7,205 nt of DNA from an uncultured Lachnospiraceae bacterium (GCA_902783445.1 CACZQX010000121.1:1-7205); one strand, 5' to 3'; counted from the first letter of the stretch, positions 1-6,529 are shown. Program-made: numbers and translations. The notes: generated by a model from the letters alone, not told the origin.

Positions 1-173
1 CCTCTTATTTTAAGACGCATTGTCTCTGAAACAGCCATTCCTACGGAATCGTCTTTGGAACTGTTGATTTTGTATCCGCTTGAAAGACGCTCCATGGATT
101 TTGTAACTCTGTCTGTTGTTCTTGCTAATTGTTCGTTTGAAAATACTGCTGATAAGTTTGTACTGATAATCAT
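1..173 (-). CDS. fliC: Flagellin, N-terminal part (runs off left edge)
   Basis: The reverse strand from the ATG at 173 encodes 57 residues before the window ends. They match the conserved N-terminal D0/D1 region of flagellin: an opening MIISTNLSA (typical flagellins open MRINTNVSA), then SMERLSSGYKINSSKDD and GMAVSETMRLKIR, which parallels the family's LSSGLRIN...DDAAG.AISEKMR.QIRG. This region is exported through the flagellar type III apparatus and forms the coiled-coil filament core. The start is supported by AGAGG seven bases upstream. It lies 30 bp downstream of the stop of the 1042-residue gene, with no terminator between, so the two are probably co-transcribed. FlgL is less likely, because the DD-x-x-G-x-A-x-S-E pattern is that of flagellin. 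The variable domain and C-terminus are outside the window, and whether this is the major flagellin cannot be told. Confidence 0.92.
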   Translation of the reverse strand, partial: MIISTNLSAVFSNEQLARTTDRVTKSMERLSSGYKINSSKDDSVGMAVSETMRLKIR

Positions 174-203
174 AAAAATGCCTCTTTCTGCCCGGGAGGG
201 TCT

Positions 204-3200
204 TTAATTTGCCATTACCTTCGCAAAGCTTTCTATGAAAGTTTTTGAGATGGTAAACAAATCTTTGGTTTTCACTGTGTCGCTCTTTTCCGTCTCATCC
301 GTGGTATCAGAAAAAATGCCTTTTTTTATGTTGTTAAATTCGATTAGATTTGTGCGGCCAACCCTAAATCCATTTTGGGTTAATGCTGCTTCGAATTCAT
401 TTTTAATGCTTTCTGTGAAAGATGCAGCCGATGCTTTTTCAAAATATATGTCGCTTGTAATCTTTGATGCCGCCTTTATTTCGGCTTTTACAAGACCGAA
501 GTTTTCATCTTCGAATTCGACTTTTATCTTGCCTGTGTCATTAGTTCCCTCTATGACGGTTAAGTTTACCGCATAAAGCTTATCGCCTGTATCTATCGGT
601 ATCTGGAAGTTTCTGTTACTGCTCATTCCCTTAAGAAGTGCAAGTCCTATATTGGCTATTTTGATGTTTTTCAAGTCAAGTGTATCAACATCCGCCGTAT
701 CAACTTTTTCTTCCAAAAGCTCTTTTGCTCTTGCGGCCAAGTTATCAACCGCACCGTCCAGCTCTTCTTCGGACTCTATTGAATCCGCCAAGCCTTCAAG
801 CTCTTCTTTAGGATTGTCCAGTTCATCTTCCAAGTTCTTGAATAATCCGGCTCTTCCCGACAAGATCTGTCTCAAAGCTGCCTGATTTGCAAGTGATGGG
901 AGCTGTCCGGATGCTTCAAGCATCTTTGTAAGAGCTTCCATATCTCCTTCGTTTTCGAAGTATTCAAGAACTTTTGCTGCCTCGTACTCTGATTTATAAG
1001 TTTTATTTAACTCATCTTTTGCAAAATTTTCCGAAAATCTTTCAAGGCTCATTTCGCTGTAGTTTTCGCCAAATACTGCCTTTAATCCTTCCGGATTCAT
1101 ATTTTCAATAAGATCGTCAACGAGGTTTTCGCTTAATCGCTCTATATATCTATCGTCATTATTTTCGTTTTTCCTAACACCTGCGATAGCATTTTTTTCA
1201 AAAGCGCTTAATTGAACATTCAAATTTTTGCCGTGTGCTGTTTCCTTTAATGCTTCAAAAGTGTCATCAACATCTATTTCCATGCCTTTGGCGCGTTTTG
1301 CTCTTATAGCGTTTACCATGTTTTTGATGGTAAGCTCGGCACCCGAATTTACAAGGTAGCCAAGAGCCTGATAATTATCCTTTTGCATAAGATGCATGGT
1401 TCTGTAAATGCCGATGTAAGCCTCGCGCTCTTCCGGGGAAAGCTGCGCTTCCTTCGCATTATCAAGCTTCCAAAGAAATGATGCATATTGCTCTTCTTTT
1501 AAATTGTACTCTTCGTTCATTTCTTTTAATGAATCATTAAGCTCGAAAATGTCCGTATTTAAAGGATTTATGCCTTCCTTAAGCATCTTTACCACTGCTG
1601 CCGGAGTTAAGTTCTTTTCCAATTTCTCGACTTCCGACTCAAGGCATTTGATTCTGTCTATGTTTTCTTTTGTAATTTCCATGCGGTTAAAGCCTAAGAT
1701 TCTTACCGCTTTTTTGGCCTTATCCGTTGCTTCCATGCCAAGATCTTTAAGTATACTTTCTTCCGAAGCTTTAAAGGCTTTGACTATGGAATCACCAAGG
1801 TCGCCTCTTATTTCCGTTCCCATGGTTTCATAGGATTCGCCGGCTTTTTCAAGGCGTTTTGCCAATGTATTTCCGCTCTTATTAATATCTTCGAGAGTGA
1901 ACTTAATCTCTCGTTTTGCAACATATCCAAGTACGTATGCCGGAACCTGCGAAAGCGCCTTCATTGCATTTAAGCTTTGATTTACGGGATCGCTGTTTGC
2001 GATTGTCAGCGCATCCACTTCTTCTCCCGCAAGTGCGGCGTAGTAGTCTTTTTGCATCCGGCCAAGCTTTTCAAGCAAGTTTTCCAAAGGCTCCAGTTCA
2101 ACGCGAATGCCCGCTTTCATAAGTTTAATGCCTGCTTCGGCACTCATCATTAAGCTGATTTCAAGAAGTTGAGTCTTTGCGGTGATAACTGTTTGTGATG
2201 AGTTATCCACAGTCGCGCCCTCTTTTGCCTCTTCCAATCCACGAAGGTTTATGATTTTTTCATCATTTACAAGGCTTTGTATCTTAGCTTCTGCCTCTTT
2301 TGGATTTGCTATTAAGTTTGAAAGCATTTCCTGCAGGTTTTTAACCGTATTAATCTTTGGTGAAGTGCTTGTTATCTGTGCATCTTCCGCCTTAGTTCCG
2401 TAAGCCATGTTTCTTACGATGTTTTCTATGTTTTTCGCTTCGTTATTATCAATGTTTTTTAAATCCATTGCATCAAGAATATTGGAAACCGTTACAGGAA
2501 TATTCTTTGATACAAGATATTTTGCCGCATTTAAATTGTCTTCGTTTGCTTCGATATTGTTTTTGTTTAACAGCTCTTCAACCTGCCCTTTAAGGGCTTC
2601 CCAGTTGCTGTCTGTGCTTGCTGAATCTTTGGCTGCCTGCGCGCTTGCATCATAAGATTTTGCAGCAGCAAGAAATTCGCTAAATGTCTGTGGTTTAGTC
2701 GCCTCACCCACAGTTGCCACGCTATGCTCGGCTTCGTAAAGCTTTTCGATAGTCGGAAGGTCAGCTGATTTAAGAAGCACTGCTGCCGTTTCTTCTTTAA
2801 CGGGTGTGACTTCTTCAAGTTTTGAAAGGGCATCATTTACTTCTGCCACGGTTTTGTCATCAGTTGGAAGATTGTAGCTTTCAAGGGCGGATTTAATCAT
2901 CTGCTGTCTGCCCATGCCGCCCATTTCTTTTATGTCTTCCGCTGAAATATTTGAAACATCACCTTTATAGTTATCACAATGAGTGGCAAGCTCGATTTTG
3001 ATTCGCTCTGCCACGGTAAGAACATTTGACGGATCGTCTTTATCCGGGATTACTCCCATTTCTTCCATCAAATCCATAGAATCCGGCATGATGTTGTCCT
3101 TGAGATTTTCAAGGCATGCCTTCATATCGATTTCACCGGTTTGCGGATTTATTGTATTTTCTTCCTCCGGATAACAAGGCGAAAAAGAGGCGTTCATTGA

Positions 3201-3332
3201 AGATCCGAATGACACGCCCAAATCCCCTGTTTTATCCTTTGTAGATTTTACAGGGCTATCCATATAGTTATTTATTTTATTTTCATTATCGTTTTTGCCT
3301 ACTAAATTCAGCATTGAAGCGTTAATTTGCAT
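204..3332 (-). CDS. Large helical flagellum-associated protein (DUF6240-like, possible FliK-like C-terminus)
   Basis: A 1042-residue acidic protein, almost wholly alpha-helical in appearance, with no signal peptide and no membrane segment. From memory it resembles Lachnospiraceae proteins labelled DUF6240; no function is established. It contains a degenerate repeat of about 17 residues, a helix end then G/N-hydrophobic-x-hydrophobic-T/E then a new helix: residues 186-201, 273-289, 404-420, 471-487, 545-561, 583-599 and 660-676 (for example LVSKNIPVTVSNILDAM and LVNSGAELTIKNMVNAI). Residues 920-990 (AVNLTVIEG, GKIKVEFEDENFGLVKAEI, then an amphipathic helix ending in NGFRV) have the beta-strand/helix pattern of the FliK hook-length-control C-terminal domain; this is inference. 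The start at 3332 has AAAGGA nine bases upstream. A flagellin gene follows after 30 bp, which together with a sigma-28-like promoter upstream argues for a role in flagellar export, assembly or length control. Confidence 0.8.
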   Translation of the reverse strand: MQINASMLNLVGKNDNENKINNYMDSPVKSTKDKTGDLGVSFGSSMNASFSPCYPEEENTINPQTGEIDMKACLENLKDNIMPDSMDLMEEMGVIPDKDDPSNVLTVAERIKIELATHCDNYKGDVSNISAEDIKEMGGMGRQQMIKSALESYNLPTDDKTVAEVNDALSKLEEVTPVKEETAAVLLKSADLPTIEKLYEAEHSVATVGEATKPQTFSEFLAAAKSYDASAQAAKDSASTDSNWEALKGQVEELLNKNNIEANEDNLNAAKYLVSKNIPVTVSNILDAMDLKNIDNNEAKNIENIVRNMAYGTKAEDAQITSTSPKINTVKNLQEMLSNLIANPKEAEAKIQSLVNDEKIINLRGLEEAKEGATVDNSSQTVITAKTQLLEISLMMSAEAGIKLMKAGIRVELEPLENLLEKLGRMQKDYYAALAGEEVDALTIANSDPVNQSLNAMKALSQVPAYVLGYVAKREIKFTLEDINKSGNTLAKRLEKAGESYETMGTEIRGDLGDSIVKAFKASEESILKDLGMEATDKAKKAVRILGFNRMEITKENIDRIKCLESEVEKLEKNLTPAAVVKMLKEGINPLNTDIFELNDSLKEMNEEYNLKEEQYASFLWKLDNAKEAQLSPEEREAYIGIYRTMHLMQKDNYQALGYLVNSGAELTIKNMVNAIRAKRAKGMEIDVDDTFEALKETAHGKNLNVQLSAFEKNAIAGVRKNENNDDRYIERLSENLVDDLIENMNPEGLKAVFGENYSEMSLERFSENFAKDELNKTYKSEYEAAKVLEYFENEGDMEALTKMLEASGQLPSLANQAALRQILSGRAGLFKNLEDELDNPKEELEGLADSIESEEELDGAVDNLAARAKELLEEKVDTADVDTLDLKNIKIANIGLALLKGMSSNRNFQIPIDTGDKLYAVNLTVIEGTNDTGKIKVEFEDENFGLVKAEIKAASKITSDIYFEKASAASFTESIKNEFEAALTQNGFRVGRTNLIEFNNIKKGIFSDTTDETEKSDTVKTKDLFTISKTFIESFAKVMAN

Positions 3333-3364
3333 AACAAAACATCCTTTAATTAAGCCTCCATGCT

Positions 3365-3431
3365 AAAAAAAGTTACATCCTGTGATATATATTTCGGACA
3401 GAAGTCCAAATATATTTAGATGTAACTTTTT
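3365..3431 (-). terminator. Long stem-loop terminator after the ABC permease
   Basis: A perfect 13-bp outer stem joins 3367-3379 with 3419-3431 (arm AAAAAGTTACATC). After a small asymmetric internal loop, a second stem joins 3387-3399 with 3404-3415 (one bulged C at 3395) and closes on the loop AGAA. On the minus strand the structure begins 22 bases after the permease stop and ends in a run of seven T (complement of 3365-3371), as expected of a Rho-independent terminator. The plus-strand side also ends in five T, so it may work both ways, although no plus-strand gene is seen there. Confidence 0.8.
3391..3418 (-). promoter_or_regulatory. Candidate sigma-28 (flagellar) promoter
   Basis: Read on the minus strand, TAAA (3418-3415) is followed after 16 bases by TCCGAAAT (3398-3391). 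The flagellar sigma-28/sigma-D consensus in Firmicutes is TAAA-N15-GCCGATAT, so the -35 core is exact, the CCGA core is exact, two of the eight -10 bases differ and the spacer is one base long. Transcription would start near 3384 and run into the 1042-residue gene and flagellin, leaving a leader of about 50 bases. No good sigma-A promoter was seen between 3333 and 3453. The site lies inside the terminator stem-loop of the upstream permease gene. Confidence 0.45.
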
Positions 3432-3453
3432 ATATTTTAAATCTATTTTGTTT

Positions 3454-4632
3454 CTACTTTGAAAAAACTATTTTTTCACTGTTAAACAGCTTTGATAAAA
3501 TAATTGTTTCTATTACGGTAAATACCAGGTTAGATATTATAGCAATGATTACGGAATTATAATTACCGCTGAAAGAAAGTATATCCGAAAGTCCGGTTAC
3601 ACTTCCGAAAATCGGAATGGCACTGTAAGCCGCACCATTTACTTCCACAAGTTTAAACATTGAAGAAAAGCCTACAAGCATTACTATTATTATTAACGGG
3701 GTTGAATATGCTTGTGCCTCTTTTGCCGTTTTTGCGACTGCCGATATAATCGAAATCAAGCCAACAATAAACATTGCTGTGGTTATTACCACAAGCGCTA
3801 TCAAGATGTAATCCATAGCACTGTAAAGGTTGGCACTAAATTCAATTCCCATAATTTTAGCCAGATTCGGCATGGCCAACACAAGTCCGACTATGCATGA
3901 AACTCCGCCTAAAACCGCAATCAATCCCATTGACACAATTTTTCCGATTGCTATGTGACTCCTTTTTATTTTTGTTACCAACACAGTCGCCAACGTACCC
4001 CTGTCTTTTTCTCCGGCTATGGACTCCGTTGTTATTGATAGGCAGGAGGAGAAGATAAACATTATTATTAACATTGGCATTAGACCCGCAAGAAAGCTTG
4101 CCGATACATCTTCTTTTTTTGCAAGATCGATGTCTTCAATATCTTTGTTAATATCAAAAACATTTGACATGCCGTCTTCAAAGGAATTCAGAACTTCTAT
4201 CAACAAATTATATGTAATTTCCGATTTGTCCGACGATGAATTATAATATATTTCCACATTCGGGGTTTCCTTTTCCACTCCGCTTAAGAGAGCTAACATA
4301 TCGTTTTCAAAGTTGTCCGGAAAAATAATCAAAGCATCGTTTTGCTTGCTTTCAACCAAAGCCTTCAATTGCCCTATATTCGGATTATTTTCATATTTTA
4401 CAACCATAAGCTCTTCCACAACATCTTTTAACGATTCCGGTATGTTAACTGCTACAACGCTGCTGTTTATATAACTTTCTTCATCAAACTGTTTTTCCAA
4501 TGCCTGCCCCATAACCGAATATAAAAGATATATCATAAGTCCCGGTAAAAGAATAGTCAAAAACACCATTCTTCTGTCTGTGAAAAATCTTAGCAATTCC
4601 TTTTTTATTATCGTTATCAAACCACTTTTCAT
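3454..4632 (-). CDS. natB: ABC-2 type exporter permease, NatB-like
   Basis: A 392-residue membrane subunit of an ABC exporter. It starts with a cytoplasmic amphipathic stretch typical of ABC-2 permeases (KKELLRFFTDRR), then TM1 at about 22-42, a large extracytoplasmic domain of about 135 residues (43-178), and five more membrane segments at about 179-201, 232-254, 273-300, 310-328 and 360-382. After TM2 comes the family hallmark ESIAGEKDRGTL (203-214), the coupling region that contacts the ATPase. The order of one TM, a large outer domain and five TM is that of NatB/YhaP-type proteins. The ATG at 4632 has GAGGAGG seven bases upstream and overlaps the ATPase stop as ATGA, so translation is probably coupled. 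In Bacillus subtilis NatAB exports sodium; here the substrate is unproven and could equally be a peptide or antibiotic. The gene symbol is a family-level call. Confidence 0.85.
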   Translation of the reverse strand: MKSGLITIIKKELLRFFTDRRMVFLTILLPGLMIYLLYSVMGQALEKQFDEESYINSSVVAVNIPESLKDVVEELMVVKYENNPNIGQLKALVESKQNDALIIFPDNFENDMLALLSGVEKETPNVEIYYNSSSDKSEITYNLLIEVLNSFEDGMSNVFDINKDIEDIDLAKKEDVSASFLAGLMPMLIIMFIFSSCLSITTESIAGEKDRGTLATVLVTKIKRSHIAIGKIVSMGLIAVLGGVSCIVGLVLAMPNLAKIMGIEFSANLYSAMDYILIALVVITTAMFIVGLISIISAVAKTAKEAQAYSTPLIIIVMLVGFSSMFKLVEVNGAAYSAIPIFGSVTGLSDILSFSGNYNSVIIAIISNLVFTVIETIILSKLFNSEKIVFSK

Positions 4633-5399
4633 GCCGATGCCTCCTCATTGTAGATTTTGAAGAAGATCTCCTCCAACCCGTTTTTATTGTCAATATCTTC
4701 CATTTTACAATCCATGCAAAGTTTTCCGTTAATTATTATCCCTACTCTGTCACATATTTTTTCCGCCAATTCAAATACATGCGTTGATAAGATGATGGTT
4801 TTCCCTTGTTCTTTTAGCTCCAGCAAAAAGTCTGTGACCGTCTTTGCCGTAATTATATCCAAACCGTTTGTCGGCTCATCAAATATAATAACTTGCGGGT
4901 CATTAACCAAAGAAATACAAAGTGAGACCTTCTGTTTCATGCCTGTTGAAAGATCCGCTACCTTAACATCCACAAATCTATTTATTCCAAACTTTTCAAA
5001 AAGTGTACTTTTTCTTTCGGCTCTCTCTTTGTTTTCCACTCCATATAAATTAGAAAAAAAATCAAAGAGATAGTTTGGTGTAAAGTAATCTTCGAGCTTT
5101 AACTCGCTTGTTAAAAATCCTATTTGTTCTCTTACCTTCTCAGGCTCGCTTTTCACGCTGCACCCTTCAACCAAGACATCTCCGCTGTCAGGTTTAATCA
5201 ACGTGCTGATTATTCTGAGCGTAGTCGTTTTTCCGGCCCCGTTGGGTCCCAGAAGTCCATAAATTTCTCCTCTGTTAACGGAAAACGAAATATCGTTAAC
5301 CGCTGTCTTTGTACGCTTTGTGGTTTTTTCGTTTTTCATTTGTTTTGAGTTGAGTTTAAATGTTTTTGATATATTGTTAACTTTTAAACTTTCGTTCAT
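4629..5399 (-). CDS. natA: ABC exporter ATP-binding protein, NatA-like
   Basis: A 256-residue nucleotide-binding subunit that powers the adjacent permease. Walker A is GPNGAGKT (51-58), the signature is LSTGM (150-154, a NatA-like variant of LSGGQ), Walker B is VIIFDE (170-175), the D-loop is NGLD (178-181) and the switch histidine is H207 (STH). The stretch IGFLTSELKLEDYFTP (93-108) recalls NatA; the usual Q-loop glutamine position is occupied by Ser98. A basic, Lys-rich insert (residues 14-31) interrupts the N-terminal strands, as I recall in several NatA-type ATPases. The start at 5399 is supported by a very strong AGGAGG eight bases upstream. It overlaps the permease gene by 4 bp, and the two form one transcription unit ending at the stem-loop at 3365-3431. 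A 191-bp gap separates it from the XRE gene upstream, so it may have its own promoter. The substrate is unknown. Confidence 0.93.
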   Translation of the reverse strand: MNESLKVNNISKTFKLNSKQMKNEKTTKRTKTAVNDISFSVNRGEIYGLLGPNGAGKTTTLRIISTLIKPDSGDVLVEGCSVKSEPEKVREQIGFLTSELKLEDYFTPNYLFDFFSNLYGVENKERAERKSTLFEKFGINRFVDVKVADLSTGMKQKVSLCISLVNDPQVIIFDEPTNGLDIITAKTVTDFLLELKEQGKTIILSTHVFELAEKICDRVGIIINGKLCMDCKMEDIDNKNGLEEIFFKIYNEEASA

Positions 5400-5436
5400 G
5401 TTTTCAACCTCCTTTATTAATTGTTGTTTTTTACCT

Positions 5437-5445
5437 CATATAACA
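5437..5445 (-). promoter_or_regulatory. Weak candidate -10 box for the ABC exporter operon
   Basis: On the minus strand the sequence TTGTTATATG forms an extended -10-like element (TG-N-TATATG) about 37 bases upstream of the natA start. No convincing -35 hexamer was found 16-18 bases further up, so transcription would need an activator or read-through from the XRE gene. The direct repeats at 5479-5511 and the inverted repeat at 5451-5467 lie just upstream. Confidence 0.25.
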
Positions 5446-5450
5446 AGACA

Positions 5451-5467
5451 AATCAGGGTTTCTGATT
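5451..5467. repeat. Short inverted repeat upstream of the ABC operon
   Basis: AATCAG (5451-5456) and CTGATT (5462-5467) form a perfect 6-bp inverted repeat around GGTTT. Read on the minus strand it lies just upstream of the weak -10-like element, where a regulator could act. It is too short to be a terminator and could be chance. Confidence 0.35.
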
Positions 5468-5478
5468 AGAGATATTCC

Positions 5479-5511
5479 TTTTCTGTCCGCGATTTTTGTC
5501 CTTTTTTGTCC
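5479..5511. repeat. Three direct repeats of TTTTTGTCC type
   Basis: Three copies of a T-run followed by GTCC are seen on the plus strand, with GTCC at 5485-5488, 5498-5501 and 5508-5511. On the minus strand, the sense strand of the ABC operon, they read GGACAAAAAA, GGACAAAAAT and GGACAGAAAA. The spacings are 10 and 13 bp. They lie about 80-110 bp upstream of the natA start, a plausible place for an activator. The binding protein is unknown. Confidence 0.4.
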
Positions 5512-5539
5512 GTAGCATTTTTATTAGCTCTCTAATTAT

Positions 5540-5576
5540 GAAGCGATGCACCATTCCGGTGCATCGCTTCCTTTTT
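5540..5576 (+). terminator. Strong hairpin with plus-strand T-tract
   Basis: A perfect 13-bp stem, GAAGCGATGCACC (5540-5552) with its complement at 5558-5570, closes on the five-base loop ATTCC. On the plus strand it is followed by CTTTTTT, the form of a Rho-independent terminator. It sits 20 bp beyond the stop of the minus-strand XRE gene, but on the minus strand it is followed by ATAATTAG with no T-run. It may still slow or process transcripts leaving the XRE gene, yet its orientation fits a plus-strand transcript for which no gene is visible. Confidence 0.65.
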
Positions 5577-5590
5577 TCGTTTTGATTAAT

Positions 5591-5782
5591 TTACTCCCAA
5601 AACAGCTCGTCCAATGTTTTATCAAGCGCCTTGCAAATAGCAATGCAAAGCTTAATGGTTGGATTATAGTCCCCCTTTTCAATGGCACTTATTGTCTGTC
5701 TGGATACGTTGCAAAGGTTAGCCAGGTCTTCCTGTGATAAATCTTTAGCTGCTCGGGCGGATTTCAACTTTAGATTTTTCAT
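5591..5782 (-). CDS. Small XRE-family HTH transcriptional regulator
   Basis: A 63-residue DNA-binding protein made of little more than one Cro/C1-type helix-turn-helix domain. The pattern is classical: LKSARAAKDLSQEDLANLCNV (helices 1-2), then the recognition helix VSRQTISAIEKG (26-37), PTIKLCIAICKAL and a closing LDELFWE. It is of the YozG-like size class of single-domain repressors that dimerise on palindromic operators. Its ATG overlaps the stop of the 5-TM gene by one base (TAATG), so the two proteins are translated together, which suggests a functional pair. The near-palindrome TGTMAA-N-TATA-N-TTKACA, found twice over the operon's promoters (6489-6506 and 6626-6643), is its likely operator; this is inference. 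No ligand or oligomerisation domain is present, so any signal must come from a partner, plausibly the membrane protein. Confidence 0.9.
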   Translation of the reverse strand: MKNLKLKSARAAKDLSQEDLANLCNVSRQTISAIEKGDYNPTIKLCIAICKALDKTLDELFWE

Positions 5783-6318
5783 TACGCTTTAGCCTTTCTT
5801 TCCTTAGTTGATTTTATGATTATGGATATTAGAATTACAGAAAACGCACACAAAATTACTAATTGTACTCCTCCGTTTGTCATCCCCATTTTCCCATCCA
5901 TTAAAAATCTCTTTTCTTTTATACATGATACTAATCCGGAAACACTTACAAACAATGCGGTAGAACAAAGCAATATGTAATTACGTTTTTTTTCATTTAC
6001 TCTAAAGAAAGCATCATTAATGATTGAATATACCGCAAAAATGCTAAAGCCGACAAACACTACTATTAGATAAATCATTTGTTGCGAAATATAGCTCTTT
6101 ATAAACTCTCCAAAGAGACCTTCTACCACCATTGCCAGAAACAATAAACACCATGTTGAGAAAAAACCTATCTTATAAGCTTTATTTCTATATTGAAGTT
6201 GCATCTCATCATAATGCTTTTTTTCAGGTTCTTTTTTTATTATTACCCTTACTAATATGAATATAATTACAAATGCTATAGCAAATACAATGCCAAGCTT
6301 AAAGCTATCTTCATGCAT
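5782..6318 (-). CDS. Five-TM membrane protein paired with the XRE regulator (DUF2178/DUF3796-like)
   Basis: A 178-residue integral membrane protein of unknown function. Hydrophobic segments lie at about 7-27, 50-69, 80-102, 113-132 and 149-169, and the C-terminus is basic (KSTKERKAKA). Between TM1 and TM2 a charged stretch reads KKHYDEMQLQYRNKAYKIGF. This D-E-x-Q...R-x-K-A-Y...F pattern is what I recall from DUF2178/DUF3796-type proteins, which often stand next to a small XRE regulator; the family call is from memory. The ATG at 6318 has AAGGAGG seven bases upstream. It overlaps the 31-residue peptide gene by 8 bp on one side and the XRE gene by 1 bp on the other, so all three appear translationally coupled. 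A role as membrane sensor or anti-repressor for the XRE protein is inference. Confidence 0.8.
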   Translation of the reverse strand: MHEDSFKLGIVFAIAFVIIFILVRVIIKKEPEKKHYDEMQLQYRNKAYKIGFFSTWCLLFLAMVVEGLFGEFIKSYISQQMIYLIVVFVGFSIFAVYSIINDAFFRVNEKKRNYILLCSTALFVSVSGLVSCIKEKRFLMDGKMGMTNGGVQLVILCAFSVILISIIIKSTKERKAKA

Positions 6319-6406
6319 CGTTTTTCCTCCTTATTCTGATTGCTATAATTGCCAATACAATATATGCAACTGCAAAGCAAAGTGGTGTTATTAGTTGATT
6401 TACCAA
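6311..6406 (-). CDS. 31-residue single-TM membrane peptide, TTG start
   Basis: Read on the minus strand, TTG at 6406-6404 opens a 31-codon frame ending in TGA at 6313-6311. The start is preceded by AAAAAGGAGG with a seven-base gap, among the best ribosome binding sites in the window. The product is hydrophobic: residues 5-23 (LITPLCFAVAYIVLAIIAI) form one membrane segment, followed by RIRRKND, giving a positive-inside tail. The frame overlaps the start of the 5-TM gene by 8 bp, in the same tightly packed style as the next junction. It would be the first gene after the promoter at 6466-6494. It has no recognisable family; a small subunit or leader coupled to the 5-TM protein is the simplest reading. 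The non-ATG start and short length are the main reasons for doubt. Confidence 0.6.
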   Translation of the reverse strand: MVNQLITPLCFAVAYIVLAIIAIRIRRKNDA

Positions 6407-6465
6407 TTTACTACCTCCTTTTTCGATTTTATAATCAATGTCACCAAGTATTAGATACTAACATT

Positions 6466-6494
6466 AAAATAAACCTCCTCTGGAATTTTGTCAA
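6466..6494 (-). promoter_or_regulatory. Promoter P1 for the small peptide/5-TM/XRE operon
   Basis: On the minus strand a perfect -35 TTGACA (6494-6489) is separated by exactly 17 bases from TATTTT (6471-6466), a four-of-six -10. Transcription would start near 6459, about 53 bases before the TTG start of the 31-residue peptide. The -35 box is one half-site of the near-palindrome at 6489-6506, so a bound repressor would block RNA polymerase. Confidence 0.65.
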
Positions 6495-6506
6495 GTATAT
6501 TTTACA
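6489..6506. promoter_or_regulatory. Putative XRE operator, copy 1
   Basis: TGTCAAGTATATTTTACA is an imperfect 18-bp palindrome in which seven of nine base pairs are symmetric: TGTMAA-N-TATA-N-TTKACA. It overlaps the -35 of P1. An identical 18-mer stands at 6626-6643 in the same relation to a second promoter. Its position and symmetry suit autoregulation by the 63-residue XRE protein encoded in the operon; the assignment is inference. Confidence 0.55.
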
Positions 6507-6529
6507 TTTTTCCATTGATTTTTCTTTCA

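Larger units (their letters stand above)
6461..6527. repeat. Promoter-operator direct repeat, copy 1 (proximal)
   Basis: This block of about 67 bp recurs at 6598-6664, offset by 137 bp. The core from TGGAATT through TGTCAAG, TATATTTTACA and TTTTTC (6481-6512) differs at a single base between copies (6488, T versus A); the outer parts are more diverged. Both copies contain the same -35, the same spacer length and the same -10, so the repeat unit is a complete promoter with its operator. Confidence 0.85.

Noticed and set aside
174..203. Possible terminator between the large gene and flagellin (CCTC...GAGG)
   Set aside because: The stem is only four pairs and overlaps the flagellin ribosome binding site; it is too weak to end transcription.
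235..3174. Several plus-strand frames of 63-113 codons and a minus-strand frame of 89 codons across the 1042-codon gene
   Set aside because: They are shadows of the long gene in other frames, with Ser/Phe-rich compositions typical of antisense reading and no start signals.
3712..5348. Plus-strand and alternative minus-strand frames over the ABC exporter genes (up to 138 codons)
   Set aside because: All overlap clearly identified exporter genes with intact motifs, and none has a family pattern or a proper ribosome binding site.
5546..5737. Plus-strand frame of 63 codons opposite the XRE gene
   Set aside because: It begins inside the terminator hairpin and is the antisense of a convincing HTH protein.
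6441..6464. Seven-codon minus-strand frame (MLVSNTW) after an AGAGGAGG sequence
   Set aside because: The ATG lies upstream of the expected P1 start near 6459 and the purine tract is the P1 spacer, so it would not be in the P1 transcript. It could only be read from P2.
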